64,000 nt of DNA from SCN-70-22 sp046327755 (lineage in GTDB: Bacteria; Gemmatimonadota; Gemmatimonadetes; Gemmatimonadales; Gemmatimonadaceae): contig JAXLXW010000001.1 in assembly GCA_046327755.1 (NCBI GenBank), positions 868,001 to 932,000 on the forward strand. The letters are read 5' to 3'. The notes under the pieces were generated by a model. The model saw only the letters and a program-made list of their open reading frames with translations, had not been told where the DNA came from and searched no databases. Positions 19,291-28,741 of the stretch are shown piece after piece; position 1 is the stretch's first letter; each line of letters opens with the position of its first letter. The position numbers were made by a program, and so were the translations under genes.

Positions 19291-19334
19291 TCCTCGTCCT
19301 CTCGTCCTCTCGTCCTCTCGTCCTCTCGTCTTCT
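19291..19334. repeat. (CCTCTCGT)n tract 3' of LVIVD copy 2
   Basis: About five copies of an 8-bp unit, ending 3 bp before the minus-strand stop codon at 19338. Matching tracts lie 3' of the DUF58 gene (21644) and the beta-barrel gene (35665). Confidence 0.85.
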
Positions 19335-19337
19335 CCC

Positions 19338-21353
19338 CTAAGGCACGGGCGTCGCCTTCGGCTCCATCCGCACGATCCACAGCCCGCTGTTCATGTCATT
19401 GACGAAGGCAAGTCCGTTCTTCACCACCACGCCCCACGTCATGGTGGCGTTCGGGATCTTTCCCTGCGGCGACTGCGGCTGGAAGTGGGTGATCTCGCGC
19501 CCCTGATGCTGCAGGTTGCCGCGCAGCTCGCCCGAGACGTCGAAGGCGTGGAAGCCGGAGTTGTAGGCCCCCATGTACAGGGTGTCCCCCGCCGCCCAGA
19601 CGTTGTGCACCCCGCCGAACTCGGGCTCGTACCAGGCGACGCTCCTGGGCTTGGTGATGTCGCTGACGTCAATCACCTGCAGGCGCCCGTAGGCGCGCCC
19701 GACCCGTCCGCCTAACGCGGCCTGCACCTCGGCGGGGTCGAAGACCTCGTCGGCGATGAAGACGTAGTTCTTGTGGCGCCACGCCGTGTGCGTCCCGCGG
19801 ATGTAGCCGGTCGCCCCCTCGGTCTCCACGCGCGAGGCGTAGATGGCGTCCAGGTCGTACTTGTACTGCGCGACGACCACCGGGTTCGACGGCGTCCCGC
19901 CGCGGATCCCGTTGCCGACGTCCAGGATCACGAGCCCGTCGTTCCACCAGCTCCCGTACAGCAGCCCGTCCTGCACGTCGACGTCGTGCAGCATGCGCCC
20001 GGCGTCGGCATTGGAGGCGCGCGCGGGGCGCCACTGCGACACCTGCCGCGGCTTGGCCGGGTCGTCGATGTTGATCACGTGCACCGCACCGGTCGCGTCA
20101 TTCGTGATGTAGGCGTGACGTCCGTACTTCCGGTCGGTGTAGATGAAGGCCGAGTGGACGCCGGAGGTCACCCCCTCGGTGAAGTCGGCGACCTTCCTGG
20201 GGTGCAACGGATCCTCGAGCGTGGCGATGACGATGCCGTTCTTCCGGTTGTCGGCTCCCTCGCGCGTGAAGACCATGACCTCGCCCTTCTCGTCGGTCAT
20301 GATGTCGTTCACGACACGGAAGTTGTCCATCACCGAGTCGGCAATGACGGGCTTGGACGGATCGGCGATGTTGATGACGTAGAAGCGATCGCCGCCGGCA
20401 TGCGTGCCGAGGTAGGCGACCTTCCCGTTCGGATGCACCCACACTTCCGAGGTCACGAACGCGGTGCGCAACACCGAGCCGACAACGGTCGCCTTGCGGC
20501 GCACGTTGCGGTCGGTGAGGGTGACGGAGGCGTCACCCGACAGGCGCCCGAAATTGGCGCTGACGAGGTACGTCCCCGGATCGAAGCCGACAAAGCCGCC
20601 GTCGCTCCCCACTTCACCGCGCCCCGGGGAGAAGGTCCAGCTTGGCGTGAGCCCGTCGATCGACTTCCCTGCGGCGTCCTTGACCTGCACCGCGAAGTGC
20701 AGCACGTCCCCCTGTCGCGCGCTCGTCGCCGCGGGGGTTACGGTCACGGTCGCGCCAGCGGCACTGATGACCGTCACGTCGAGCGCGCGCTCCGCGCTCC
20801 CCGCCGACGCGCTGATCCGCGCCCGCCCCGGGGCGATGGCCGAGACGAGCCCGGTCTCGCTGACGCGCACGACGGCCGGCGCCGACGATTTCCAGCTCAC
20901 GCGCTCGGTCGCCGAGTCACCGTCGGCCGACCGGGCGACGGCCGACAGCTGCAATCGCTGCCCGGCGAGGAGCTTGGCCGGCTGCGGGGAGACGGTGACG
21001 CTCGCCGCCGCCCCCGGGACCATCAGCACCTCGACCTTCTTCGTCAGGGGGCGCGAGCCCGGGACGATGGCAGAGATGACGACGGGAAACTTCCCGACCG
21101 CCCCGGAGGTGACGAGCCCGGTGGAATCGACGTGCGCCTCGAAGGCGCCGCCGCCGAAGTAGCGCACCTTGATCCCGGGGATCGCCTTGCCGCTCTCATC
21201 GACCACCGAGGCCGACAGCCGCAACGTGTCCTTGGCGGCCATGCGCGGGTTGGCTGGGGTCACGATGATCTTCGGTCCGCTGGCCTGCGCCGTGACGACG
21301 GTCGGGGCCATGATCGCACCGGCGAGCGCCGTGGCTAGGAGGGGAGAGCGCAT
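19338..21353 (-). CDS. Secreted LVIVD-repeat protein with Ig-like domains, copy 2
   Basis: 671 residues with a signal peptide ending VVTAQA. Same architecture as the 5312-7324 gene: Ig-like domains up to ~residue 300 (VSWKSSAPAVVRVSETG), then an LVIVD propeller (VINIADPSKPVI, VINIDDPAKPRQV, VIDVSDITKPRSV) and a C-terminal block almost identical to copy 1 (TMTWGVVVKNGLA, VNDMNSGLWIVRMEP). The Ig parts have diverged more than the propeller, as expected for an old duplication with a conserved propeller role. Probably periplasmic or surface-located. Function unknown. Confidence 0.8.
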   Translation of the reverse strand: MRSPLLATALAGAIMAPTVVTAQASGPKIIVTPANPRMAAKDTLRLSASVVDESGKAIPGIKVRYFGGGAFEAHVDSTGLVTSGAVGKFPVVISAIVPGSRPLTKKVEVLMVPGAAASVTVSPQPAKLLAGQRLQLSAVARSADGDSATERVSWKSSAPAVVRVSETGLVSAIAPGRARISASAGSAERALDVTVISAAGATVTVTPAATSARQGDVLHFAVQVKDAAGKSIDGLTPSWTFSPGRGEVGSDGGFVGFDPGTYLVSANFGRLSGDASVTLTDRNVRRKATVVGSVLRTAFVTSEVWVHPNGKVAYLGTHAGGDRFYVINIADPSKPVIADSVMDNFRVVNDIMTDEKGEVMVFTREGADNRKNGIVIATLEDPLHPRKVADFTEGVTSGVHSAFIYTDRKYGRHAYITNDATGAVHVINIDDPAKPRQVSQWRPARASNADAGRMLHDVDVQDGLLYGSWWNDGLVILDVGNGIRGGTPSNPVVVAQYKYDLDAIYASRVETEGATGYIRGTHTAWRHKNYVFIADEVFDPAEVQAALGGRVGRAYGRLQVIDVSDITKPRSVAWYEPEFGGVHNVWAAGDTLYMGAYNSGFHAFDVSGELRGNLQHQGREITHFQPQSPQGKIPNATMTWGVVVKNGLAFVNDMNSGLWIVRMEPKATPVP

Positions 21354-21519
21354 GCGACGGGAGGGGTTGAGGTGACAGTGCTGCGGTCGCGGGAGCAGAA
21401 GATGACGCGGGGAGGGCGCGCGGTCAAAGCGCGGGTGCGGGGCGTGGCGGTCCTTTCATGGCGGGCTTTGGTGCGGGTGGCGGGGAGCGGCGCGGCGCTT
21501 TGGGGGGGGAAGGGCTTTT

Positions 21520-21619
21520 ACCGCAGAGAACGCAGAGTTACGCAGAGGTGGGAAGTGCACGATGCGGTTGCATCGTGATCCTCACGCCCCTCTGCGTAAC
21601 TCTGCGTTCTCCGCGGTGA
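21520..21619. repeat. CGCAGAG-type inverted repeat with internal perfect hairpin
   Basis: Left arm 21520-21549 and right arm 21587-21619 are complementary arrays of ~9-nt units (CGCAGAGAA, CGCAGAGTT). An inner perfect 8-bp hairpin (CACGATGC, loop GGTT) lies at 21557-21577. The 21354-21693 interval holds this element, a repeat tract and no supported gene. Confidence 0.85.
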
Positions 21620-21643
21620 AAGAACTTGGCCGTTGATGCCCTT

Positions 21644-21680
21644 TCTCGTCCTCTCGTCCTCTCGTCCTCTCGTCCTCTCG
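21644..21680. repeat. (CCTCTCGT)n tract 3' of DUF58 gene
   Basis: About four copies of the 8-bp unit, ending 13 bp from the minus-strand DUF58 stop at 21694. Confidence 0.8.
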
Positions 21681-21693
21681 GGCTCTCCGCAGG

Positions 21694-23016
21694 CTACAGT
21701 GTTCCCCGCCGCTTCAGCCTGTTGTACTGCTCAACCACCGCCTCTGCCGCTCCTGCCGGCGGGACGTCCAGGACGAGCACGCCCTGCGATCGCATCTCGG
21801 CGAGCGCCGCCTCTCTCGACAGGAGCAGTTCCTCGGCGGCCGCACGCTCGAATGCGCCTTGGACGTTCGAGGGGCGCGCCGTCGCGAGGGCGTCGAGGGC
21901 GGGGTCGCGCAGGGCGACGGCGAGTGGGAGGTGGCGCGGACGCAGCGCGCCGACCTGCGCGACGAGCGCCTCGCTCGCCGTGCGGTCGATGACGTCGGTG
22001 AAGACGACGGTGAGGGCGCGGCGCCGGTTGCGCTGGGCGAGGTAGGCGAAGGCGCCAGGATAGTCGGGCTCGACGAGCGTCCCGCGCACGGTGGCCAGGG
22101 CGTCGAGGATCCCACGCAGGGCGCGGCGCCCGCGCGCCGGGGCGAGGTAGTGCTGCACGCCATCGGCAAAGACCATCAGGCCGACGTTGTCGTCGTGGTC
22201 GGCGGCGGCGTGCGCCAACTGCAACGCGGCTTCCACCACGAACTCCAGGCGGGCGCGCCCCTGTGACTCGGCGGTGAGCATGCGCCCCGCATCGATCACG
22301 ATGAGGACCTGCTGCCGTCGTTCGTCCTCGTACTGCCGCACCATCGGCTTGCCGCGGCGTGCCGTCGCCTTCCAGTCGATCGTGCGCGTGTCGTCCCCCT
22401 GCACCCACTCGCGCAGCGACTCGAAGACGCGCCCCTCGCCCAACCGCCGCACGTTGCGCAGCCCGGCCTCGCGCCGGCGCTGCGCCTGGGTGGGGAGGGC
22501 ACGCAGCGAGGCGCCGACGAGCGTGGGGTACACCGTCACCTGCCAGGGGAGCGGGATGCGCAGCGGTCGCCATGCCAACCCCCACGGCGACGCCACGCGC
22601 AGGTGCAACGCCCCCTCCCCCGCCTTGCCGCGCGCCACCGGGCGCACGTCGTGCCGTTCATACAACGGCGACTCCGGCGCCAGCGCGAACGTCCGCGCCG
22701 CGCCGCCGGCGAGCGAAAGGATCGACGGCAAGGCCTCCACCACCTGCACCGTGGTGCGGCGCGGGAGGTGCGAGAGCCAGCGATAGTGCACCGGGAGCGG
22801 GCGCCCTAACGAGAAGGCGGGTGGCGCCTCACGCTGCACGGTGAAGTCCCTCGTCTCGATCCCCCACGCGCGCCAGGTGTCGATGGCCAGGAGCGCCACC
22901 CACGCCACGTCGAGCACGACGAGCAGGAGCGACGCCCCGCTCCACACGAGCGCGAGCGGCGCGACCAGCGCCAGGAGGGCGGCGCCGATGAACCAGCGGC
23001 GCGAGGGGATCGGCAT
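21694..23016 (-). CDS. DUF58-family protein (vWA-like), MoxR cluster
   Basis: 440 residues. Two N-terminal hydrophobic segments (WFIGAALLALVAPLALVW and VVLDVAWVALLAI) are followed by the DUF58 hallmark GDDTRTIDWKATARRGKPMV and a vWA-like start VLIVIDAGRMLTAES. It is the usual partner of MoxR AAA ATPases, and lies last in the minus-strand operon 26710-21694, 12 bp after the MoxR stop. The complex is thought to act in metal insertion, protein maturation or envelope stress; the exact role here is unknown. Confidence 0.9.
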   Translation of the reverse strand: MPIPSRRWFIGAALLALVAPLALVWSGASLLLVVLDVAWVALLAIDTWRAWGIETRDFTVQREAPPAFSLGRPLPVHYRWLSHLPRRTTVQVVEALPSILSLAGGAARTFALAPESPLYERHDVRPVARGKAGEGALHLRVASPWGLAWRPLRIPLPWQVTVYPTLVGASLRALPTQAQRRREAGLRNVRRLGEGRVFESLREWVQGDDTRTIDWKATARRGKPMVRQYEDERRQQVLIVIDAGRMLTAESQGRARLEFVVEAALQLAHAAADHDDNVGLMVFADGVQHYLAPARGRRALRGILDALATVRGTLVEPDYPGAFAYLAQRNRRRALTVVFTDVIDRTASEALVAQVGALRPRHLPLAVALRDPALDALATARPSNVQGAFERAAAEELLLSREAALAEMRSQGVLVLDVPPAGAAEAVVEQYNRLKRRGTL

Positions 23017-23028
23017 CGCGGCGTCTCG

Positions 23029-24021
23029 CTAGGCGCGCGGCGCCTCGACGCGCTCGAACAGCGTCTGCACCGCCGCGTCAGGCGTCACCCCTTCCAGCTC
23101 CAGCTCCGGGGCGACCTGCACGCGGTGGCGCAGCACCGCCGGCGCCAGCGACTTCACGTCGTCCGGGACGACATACTCGCGCCCGTCGAGGAGCGCCGCC
23201 GCCTGGGACAGGAGGAGGAGCGCCACCGAGGCACGCGGCGACGCACCCAGCGTCAGCGTCGGTGTCTCGCGCGTGGTGCGCACGAGTGCGGTGATGTACG
23301 AGACGATCGACGGCTCCACGCGCACCTGCCGCGCGGCCGCGCGCACCGCCTCCAGCCCCTCGACGTCCATCACGCGCTCGATCCCGAACGACGACGGCGT
23401 GGCGGCATCGAATCCCCCCAGCACGCGCCCCAGCATCCCCTGCTCCGCATCGTTGGACGGGTAGCGCAGGAGCACCTTCACGAGGAAGCGATCGAGCTCG
23501 GCCTCGGGAAGCGGATACGTCCCCTCGAACTCGATCGGGTTCTGCGTGGCGAAGACGGTGAAGCCACTCGAGAGCGCGCGCGTCTCGCCATCGACGGTCA
23601 CGGCGCGCTCCTGCATCGCTTCCAGCATCGCCGCCTGCGTCTTGGCCGGCGCGCGGTTGATCTCATCGCCCAGGACCAGGTCGGCGAAGATGGGCCCGGG
23701 CCGGAACGAGAAGCTCCCCTGCGCGCCGAGGAAGTTGACGCCGGTGATGTCCGACGGCATCAGGTCCGGGGTGAACTGGATGCGGCGGAACGAGAGCCCT
23801 AACGACTGGGCGAGCGCACGCACGAGGAGCGTCTTTGCCGTCCCCGGCGGCCCCTCGAGCAGGACGTGCCCGCGCGCCATGAGCGCCAGCAGCGACTCGC
23901 GAATCGCGTCGCGCTGCCCCAGCACCACGCGCTCGAGCTGGGCCATCAGGCGCTGGGCGGCATCGGCGTGCCGCTGGACGTCGGCGGCGGTGAGCGGGGT
24001 CAGGGGCGAAGGGAGTGCCAC
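23029..24021 (-). CDS. MoxR-family AAA+ ATPase
   Basis: 330 residues from GTG 24021, which has GGAGG a few bases upstream; the frame is open further but that part overlaps the DUF4350 gene and looks non-coding. Walker A GPPGTAKT (~57-64), the MoxR signature FTPDLMPSDITG, Walker B LVLGDEINRAPAKTQAA, sensor-type TQNPIEFEGTYPLPEAELDRF and the C-terminal lid (LTLGASPRASVALL) are intact. It probably remodels or chaperones the DUF58 partner. The start overlaps the DUF4350 end by 22 bases, implying translational coupling. Confidence 0.92.
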   Translation of the reverse strand: MALPSPLTPLTAADVQRHADAAQRLMAQLERVVLGQRDAIRESLLALMARGHVLLEGPPGTAKTLLVRALAQSLGLSFRRIQFTPDLMPSDITGVNFLGAQGSFSFRPGPIFADLVLGDEINRAPAKTQAAMLEAMQERAVTVDGETRALSSGFTVFATQNPIEFEGTYPLPEAELDRFLVKVLLRYPSNDAEQGMLGRVLGGFDAATPSSFGIERVMDVEGLEAVRAAARQVRVEPSIVSYITALVRTTRETPTLTLGASPRASVALLLLSQAAALLDGREYVVPDDVKSLAPAVLRHRVQVAPELELEGVTPDAAVQTLFERVEAPRA

Positions 24022-25271
24022 ACATCCTCCACGGCATGGGCGGCGCCGAGCACCGCGGTTTCCGAGATTGCCTGCTGTGAATCGTTGGCCACGCGCTGCA
24101 ATCGCTCGGCGCTCTCGCGCACGCGTGCGTTGGGTGCGTGGGTCACCAGGTGGTCGAGCCATGGGCGCCAGTCGTCGCGCGCGCTTGCGCCTGCTGGCGT
24201 CGCGGCCAGACGGCGCCGCAGCCCGCGGACCATCGCCGCGACTGCCTCGCGATGCCCGCGCGCCGCGGCGAGCGCCGTCGCCAGGGCGCGCACGTGCTCC
24301 AGCGGCGAGCGGCGCTGCCGCGGGATCGCGGCGCGCACCGGTCCGAGTCGCACGCCGCTGGCCAGGAGCGCCAGCAGCCCGACGGCGATGAGCTGCCCGA
24401 TCATCCACCCCGCCGGGTGGCGCACGCTCCACGCGATCGCCACCCCCGCCATGGACCCACCGGTGCCGTGCCCGTGATGGTACTCGTCGAAGACCACGCG
24501 GCTCCCCATCGTGCGCACCGCGTCGAGGACGAGTGGCCCCGTGGAGGAGTGGCGCAGCTGGCGGTTGCGGAGGAGCGCCCCGTCGGCGACGAGGAGGGCG
24601 CGACGCCCGTTGGCCATCGTCAGCCGCAACATCGCAGGGTGCCCCCTCGTCGTCACGAGGAGTGTGTCGACGGCGCGCACCGTCGGCCGCGGGCAGACGG
24701 CGGCATCCATCTCTCCTTCCTCAGACAGCATCGCCTGTCGCGCGCTGTCGCTCAGCGGCGTGAGGCGCGCATGCACCCAGGTGGCCGACGAATCGGCGGG
24801 AGCACCTGGCGGCGCAACTTGCACCGAGTCGAACACCACCAAGTCGAGGTTGTATCCCAGGCAGTTCATGATCGACCCCCGCACGCCGCCGGCGACCAGG
24901 AGGTTGCTGCCCCGCCAGGCGGTCAACAAACGCGTGATGACGGCACGTTCGCGCGAGGAGACGGCGCGCGACGGCGAGACGACGGCGAAGGTGGTGGCAG
25001 CGCCCGTCGCCTCACCCGCCACATCGCCCGCGCTGACGCTGGCGTCGCTGCTGGCGAAGAGCGCCGGCCGCTCGCGCCACCGTTCGACCGTCACCCCCAG
25101 GCGATCGAGCGCTTCGTACAGCCCGCTCAATCCCTGACGCCCGGTGGCGAAGGTGGAGGCGCGGGGATCGGGATCCTCCTGCGCGCGGAAGCGCGTCCCG
25201 GTGGCGAAGGCGATGATGAAGAGCAGCACCGCCGCCCCGGTCGCGGCGAAGACCTGCGTGCGCGCCTTCAT
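24000..25271 (-). CDS. DUF4350-domain membrane protein
   Basis: 423 residues. An N-terminal transmembrane helix (FAATGAAVLLFIIAFATG), then the DUF4350 domain with STFATGRQGLSGLYEALDRLGV and a segment that precedes the second helix (FDEYHHGHG...MIGQLIAVGLLALLASGVRLGP). The helical C-terminal tail is cytosolic. It abuts DUF4129 (stop at 25272, start at 25271) in the MoxR cluster. DUF4350 proteins always travel with MoxR/DUF58/DUF4129, and biochemical function is unknown. Confidence 0.8.
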   Translation of the reverse strand: MKARTQVFAATGAAVLLFIIAFATGTRFRAQEDPDPRASTFATGRQGLSGLYEALDRLGVTVERWRERPALFASSDASVSAGDVAGEATGAATTFAVVSPSRAVSSRERAVITRLLTAWRGSNLLVAGGVRGSIMNCLGYNLDLVVFDSVQVAPPGAPADSSATWVHARLTPLSDSARQAMLSEEGEMDAAVCPRPTVRAVDTLLVTTRGHPAMLRLTMANGRRALLVADGALLRNRQLRHSSTGPLVLDAVRTMGSRVVFDEYHHGHGTGGSMAGVAIAWSVRHPAGWMIGQLIAVGLLALLASGVRLGPVRAAIPRQRRSPLEHVRALATALAAARGHREAVAAMVRGLRRRLAATPAGASARDDWRPWLDHLVTHAPNARVRESAERLQRVANDSQQAISETAVLGAAHAVEDVWHSLRP

Positions 25272-25946
25272 CTACGTGGCGCGCAGGAAGCGATCGGCAA
25301 CGGCGAGCGCGCGCCACCGGTCGAAGGCGGGACCGTCGAGCGGGGCGCGGGCGAAGGCGTAGTGGTACATCTCGCGCACCAGCCCGCGCATCTCGCGACG
25401 CCCGTCCTCGGTGAGCGAGGCGTCGCGCACGTACTCGATGGGCGTCTTGCTGGGATGGAAACGCATGACCTGGCGCGCGTCGAGTTCCAGCACCAGGCGC
25501 AGGAACTCGGCCTGCATTGCCCCGGCGTAGTCCCCGGCCCTGGCGAGACGCGCCGCCTCGCCGGCGTACCAGGTGGCGTCGCGCGGAACGCTCGACGGCC
25601 CGGCCACGTCGCGTTGCACCTGACGGCTCCCGTGCTTCACGGTGCGAAACGCCACCCACGCCGCGTGCGCGAGGATGAGGACGAGCACGCCGACCAATAC
25701 CCACACCATCACCCGGAAGGCCTGCGGGTTGCTGCGTTGCAGCTCGTCGAACCAGCGCCCCACCGCACCCCACAGGCGGCGCAGCGGGCCGAACGGATCC
25801 TCGCGCGCCTCCCATCGATACGCCGGCGCGGCAAAGACCGAGTCGAGCGTGGCGCGCAGCGAATCCGTGCGCAGCACGCCTGAACGCCCCGGCGAAAGCG
25901 CCGCTCCCTGGCGCAGGACGGTGAGCCCGAACGGAGCGGCGAGCAT
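25272..25946 (-). CDS. DUF4129-domain membrane protein
   Basis: 224 residues with one central transmembrane helix (FRVMVWVLVGVLVLILAHAAWVAF) and the DUF4129 C-terminal block (MRFHPSKTPIEYVRD, EMYHYAFARAPL). The ATG at 25946 shares one base with the upstream stop (TGATG), a coupling arrangement; a GTG at 25949 is the alternative start. It is part of the MoxR envelope cluster. Confidence 0.85.
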   Translation of the reverse strand: MLAAPFGLTVLRQGAALSPGRSGVLRTDSLRATLDSVFAAPAYRWEAREDPFGPLRRLWGAVGRWFDELQRSNPQAFRVMVWVLVGVLVLILAHAAWVAFRTVKHGSRQVQRDVAGPSSVPRDATWYAGEAARLARAGDYAGAMQAEFLRLVLELDARQVMRFHPSKTPIEYVRDASLTEDGRREMRGLVREMYHYAFARAPLDGPAFDRWRALAVADRFLRAT

Positions 25947-26710
25947 CACCCCTGCTGCTGCAGCGACGTCGCCAGCATCTCGAGGTCAAACCCTTCCTTG
26001 CGTACGCGCATGTCGTAGTAGAGCACCGTCGTGAGCGCGTAGAAGAACGGGTAGACGAGGATCTGCAGCACCGAGACGATGAGCTGCGACATCAGCTGGA
26101 GCGTCGTCTCGGTCATGTCGCCGCTGGCCGAGGCGACGGCGAAGGCGCCGATCGCCATCCCGGGGATGAAGAGGAGGATCACCGCCACCATCAGCGAGCC
26201 GAAGATCTTCCCGCGCTCTCCCTTGGTGAGCGCCCAGCTGCGCCCCATCGCCGCCGTCCCTCCGGGAATGTCCTCGAGGACGAGCGCGGCTGGGGTGAGG
26301 AAGAGGCCACAGGCGATGATGATCCCGGGAACGATCAGGAGGAGGAAACCAAACCCCATCATGAGCGAGACGAGGAGCGACGTCCCGATCAGTCGCCCCA
26401 TATATGGCGTCGAGCGCAGGAAGGCCTCCCCCACGGGGAGCGAACTTCCGAGGTACGTCTCGGCGATGAGAAAGGTCGATGCCGCGGAACCGACGGAGCC
26501 CAGGACGAGCGACAGCCCCATGCTCAGCGCCCACAGTCCCGGCTGCTGCGTGACGCCCCCTGCCGCCTCGACAAAGAGGGCGATGGCCAACGGGATCGAC
26601 TGCGTGAGGATCGAGACCACGAGGAGCGAAACGAAGAGCTGCCGATAGATCCCGAACGCGGTGTCGAGCACCTCACCCAGCGACAACGGACGCAACACGG
26701 GAACTCGCAT
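25946..26710 (-). CDS. Multi-pass membrane protein (glycerophosphodiesterase membrane-domain-like)
   Basis: 254 residues from ATG 26710 (a TTG precedes it). About six hydrophobic helices, including FVSLLVVSILTQSIPLAIALFV, LIGTSLLVSLMMGFGFLLLIVPGIIIACGLF and IFGSLMVAVILLFIPGMAIGAF, with the short RPLSLGEVLDTAFGIYR amphipathic start and a W/L-K-GER loop. Resembles the membrane domain found in or beside glycerophosphodiester phosphodiesterases and in many MoxR clusters. First gene of the minus-strand operon; the 190 bp to the divergent RDD-SpoIIM gene would hold its promoter. Confidence 0.75.
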   Translation of the reverse strand: MRVPVLRPLSLGEVLDTAFGIYRQLFVSLLVVSILTQSIPLAIALFVEAAGGVTQQPGLWALSMGLSLVLGSVGSAASTFLIAETYLGSSLPVGEAFLRSTPYMGRLIGTSLLVSLMMGFGFLLLIVPGIIIACGLFLTPAALVLEDIPGGTAAMGRSWALTKGERGKIFGSLMVAVILLFIPGMAIGAFAVASASGDMTETTLQLMSQLIVSVLQILVYPFFYALTTVLYYDMRVRKEGFDLEMLATSLQQQG

Positions 26711-26899
26711 CAAGCGCCTCCTCTCGGCAACCCGGTGATCCCACCCTGAACAATTCTCACGCCTGCGGCGCTGCTTTGGAAGCGCCGGACGCCATCGTAT
26801 GTTGCAGGCGACGACCCGTTCCGGGGACCGCAGTCGTCCGCGTTCCCCGCGCTCCTCCGCGCTGCGCTTCGATCACCCGTCCCAGCCCCGCTCGCCGCG

Positions 26900-28741
26900 A
26901 TGGCCGCCTCACCGGACTACCGCCAGCACCTGGAAGTCGAGACGCCGGAGCACGTGGTCATCGACTACGAGATCGCCGGACTGGGGAGTCGCGGCCTGTC
27001 GACGATCATCGACACGACCATCGTCATCCTGCTGATGGCGGCGACGATCTACGTGATGATCAAGGTCCGGCAGGCGACGGACATCAGCCTGACGTGGCTC
27101 CTCCCGCTGGTGCAGTTCGCGCTGGTGTGGGGGTACTTCGCCTTCTTCGAGGGGTTCCGCGACGGGCAGACGCCGGGAAAGAAGTGGATGGGGATCCGGG
27201 TGATCCGCGATACGGGGCACCCACTTACGATGCGCGAGGCGGCGGCACGGAACCTCCTGCGCCTCGTCGACTTCATGCCGCCGCCGTACTTGTTAGGCAT
27301 CCTGTTCGTCGCCTTCCATCCGCGCGGGAAGCGGATCGGCGACCTGGTGGCGGGGACGGTCGTGGTGCGCGACCGCCCGGCGGAGGCGCCCGTCCCGGCG
27401 GCCGAGGAGGATCTTCCGGCCGTGGCCGGTGCGCCGCAGCTCACCGACGAGGAGTACCGCGTGCTGCGCGAGTTCGTCGGGCGCGCCCCGCAGCTCCCGG
27501 GTGAGGCGCGCACGCGCCTCGCAACGCAGCTGGCCGTTCGCCTCGCAGACCGTTACCCGACGCGTCCGGCGAACCACGTCGCCTTCCTGACGCAGGCGTT
27601 CCGCGACGAGACCGCGCGTCGGCGCGGTCGCTTTGCGGCTGGCGGGCCGCGGCGCGCGGGAGCGACCGCGAGCGCGGGGGGCGGGAGTGCGGCGGTCGCT
27701 GGCGTCGGCACCACCGGCGCGCGCGGGCGCGCGGAGGTGGTGGAACGCCTGGTCTCACGGAAGGGAGCGCGCTGGGACGAGTTCGATGTGATCGCGAAGC
27801 GGGCGACATCGCGGGGGCTGGACGATCTCGAGGCGCGCGAACTCCCGGACTTCGCGGCACGCTACCGTGAGGTGGCCGCCGACCTGGCGCGCGTGCGTAC
27901 CTACGGCGCGGACGCGCGCACGCGGCTCCGCCTGGAGCGCCTGGTGGCGACGGGACACAACCTGCTCTATCGCGACGACCGCAAGACGTGGACGCGCGTC
28001 GGCCGCTTCGTGGCGGTGGAGTGCCCGGCGGCGGTGGTCAGCGCCTGGCGCCTCGTCCTCCTCGCCGCCCTCGCCTTCACCCTTCCGGCGTTAGGCGGCT
28101 ACGCCGCGTTGCGCGAGCGGCCGGCGCTGGCCGAGGAAGTGCTCCCCGCGGTGATGCTCGAGCGCGCGGAGGAGGGGAAGCGCGAACTGGCCGCCGGGCG
28201 CGGCTATGCGCAGGCCGAGGCGCAGTCGCGCGCGTCGATCGCCTCGTTCATCGCGACGAACAACATGGGGGTCGCCTTCGCCTGCTTTGCCGGGGGAATC
28301 GTCCTGGGCGTGGGCTCGCTCGCCTCGCTCGCCTTCAACGGCCTGGCGTTAGGCGCGGTTTCGGCGCATTTCCAGAACAGCGGGCTCCTGTCGTACCTGT
28401 GGACCTTCGTCGCGGGGCACGGGGTGTTGGAGCTGTTCGCGATCTTCTGCGCGGGGGCGGCCGGCTTCCTGCTGGGGATGGCCATCGTGCGCCCGGGGGC
28501 ATACTCGCGGCGCGAGGCGCTGGTCCTCAACGCGCGCCTCGCCATGCGGCTCGTCGGGACGTCGGTCGTGCTGCTGCTGGTGGCGGGAGCGATCGAAGGA
28601 TTCTTGTCGACGAGCGGGGCATCGCCGACGGTGAAGCTTGCGACGAGCGCTGCGACCGCTGTGCTGCTCGTGGCGTACCTCGGGAACGGGGCGCGCTTTC
28701 GGGGGGCTTTGGCGGAGGGAGAGCAAGCTCAAACAGCTTGA
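26900..28741 (+). CDS. RDD-SpoIIM fusion membrane protein
   Basis: 613 residues. Residues ~20-160 form an RDD domain (AGLGSRGLSTIIDTTIVILL, DGQTPGKKWMGIRVI, NLLRLVDFMPPPYLLG, PRGKRIGDLVAGTVVVRD). A ~150-residue soluble Ala/Gly/Arg-rich linker follows. Residues ~300-610 form a SpoIIM-like (stage II sporulation protein M) domain with several helices and the signature NNMGVAFACFAGGIVLGVGS and GHGVLELFAIFCAGAAG. RDD and SpoIIM genes usually lie side by side in MoxR clusters; here they are one protein. The organism need not sporulate, since SpoIIM relatives occur widely. Confidence 0.88.
   Translation: MAASPDYRQHLEVETPEHVVIDYEIAGLGSRGLSTIIDTTIVILLMAATIYVMIKVRQATDISLTWLLPLVQFALVWGYFAFFEGFRDGQTPGKKWMGIRVIRDTGHPLTMREAAARNLLRLVDFMPPPYLLGILFVAFHPRGKRIGDLVAGTVVVRDRPAEAPVPAAEEDLPAVAGAPQLTDEEYRVLREFVGRAPQLPGEARTRLATQLAVRLADRYPTRPANHVAFLTQAFRDETARRRGRFAAGGPRRAGATASAGGGSAAVAGVGTTGARGRAEVVERLVSRKGARWDEFDVIAKRATSRGLDDLEARELPDFAARYREVAADLARVRTYGADARTRLRLERLVATGHNLLYRDDRKTWTRVGRFVAVECPAAVVSAWRLVLLAALAFTLPALGGYAALRERPALAEEVLPAVMLERAEEGKRELAAGRGYAQAEAQSRASIASFIATNNMGVAFACFAGGIVLGVGSLASLAFNGLALGAVSAHFQNSGLLSYLWTFVAGHGVLELFAIFCAGAAGFLLGMAIVRPGAYSRREALVLNARLAMRLVGTSVVLLLVAGAIEGFLSTSGASPTVKLATSAATAVLLVAYLGNGARFRGALAEGEQAQTA

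Noticed and set aside
24022..24432. N-terminal extension of MoxR
   Set aside because: It overlaps the DUF4350 gene and is Arg/Ala-rich with no fold; GTG 24021 has a ribosome site and matches family length.
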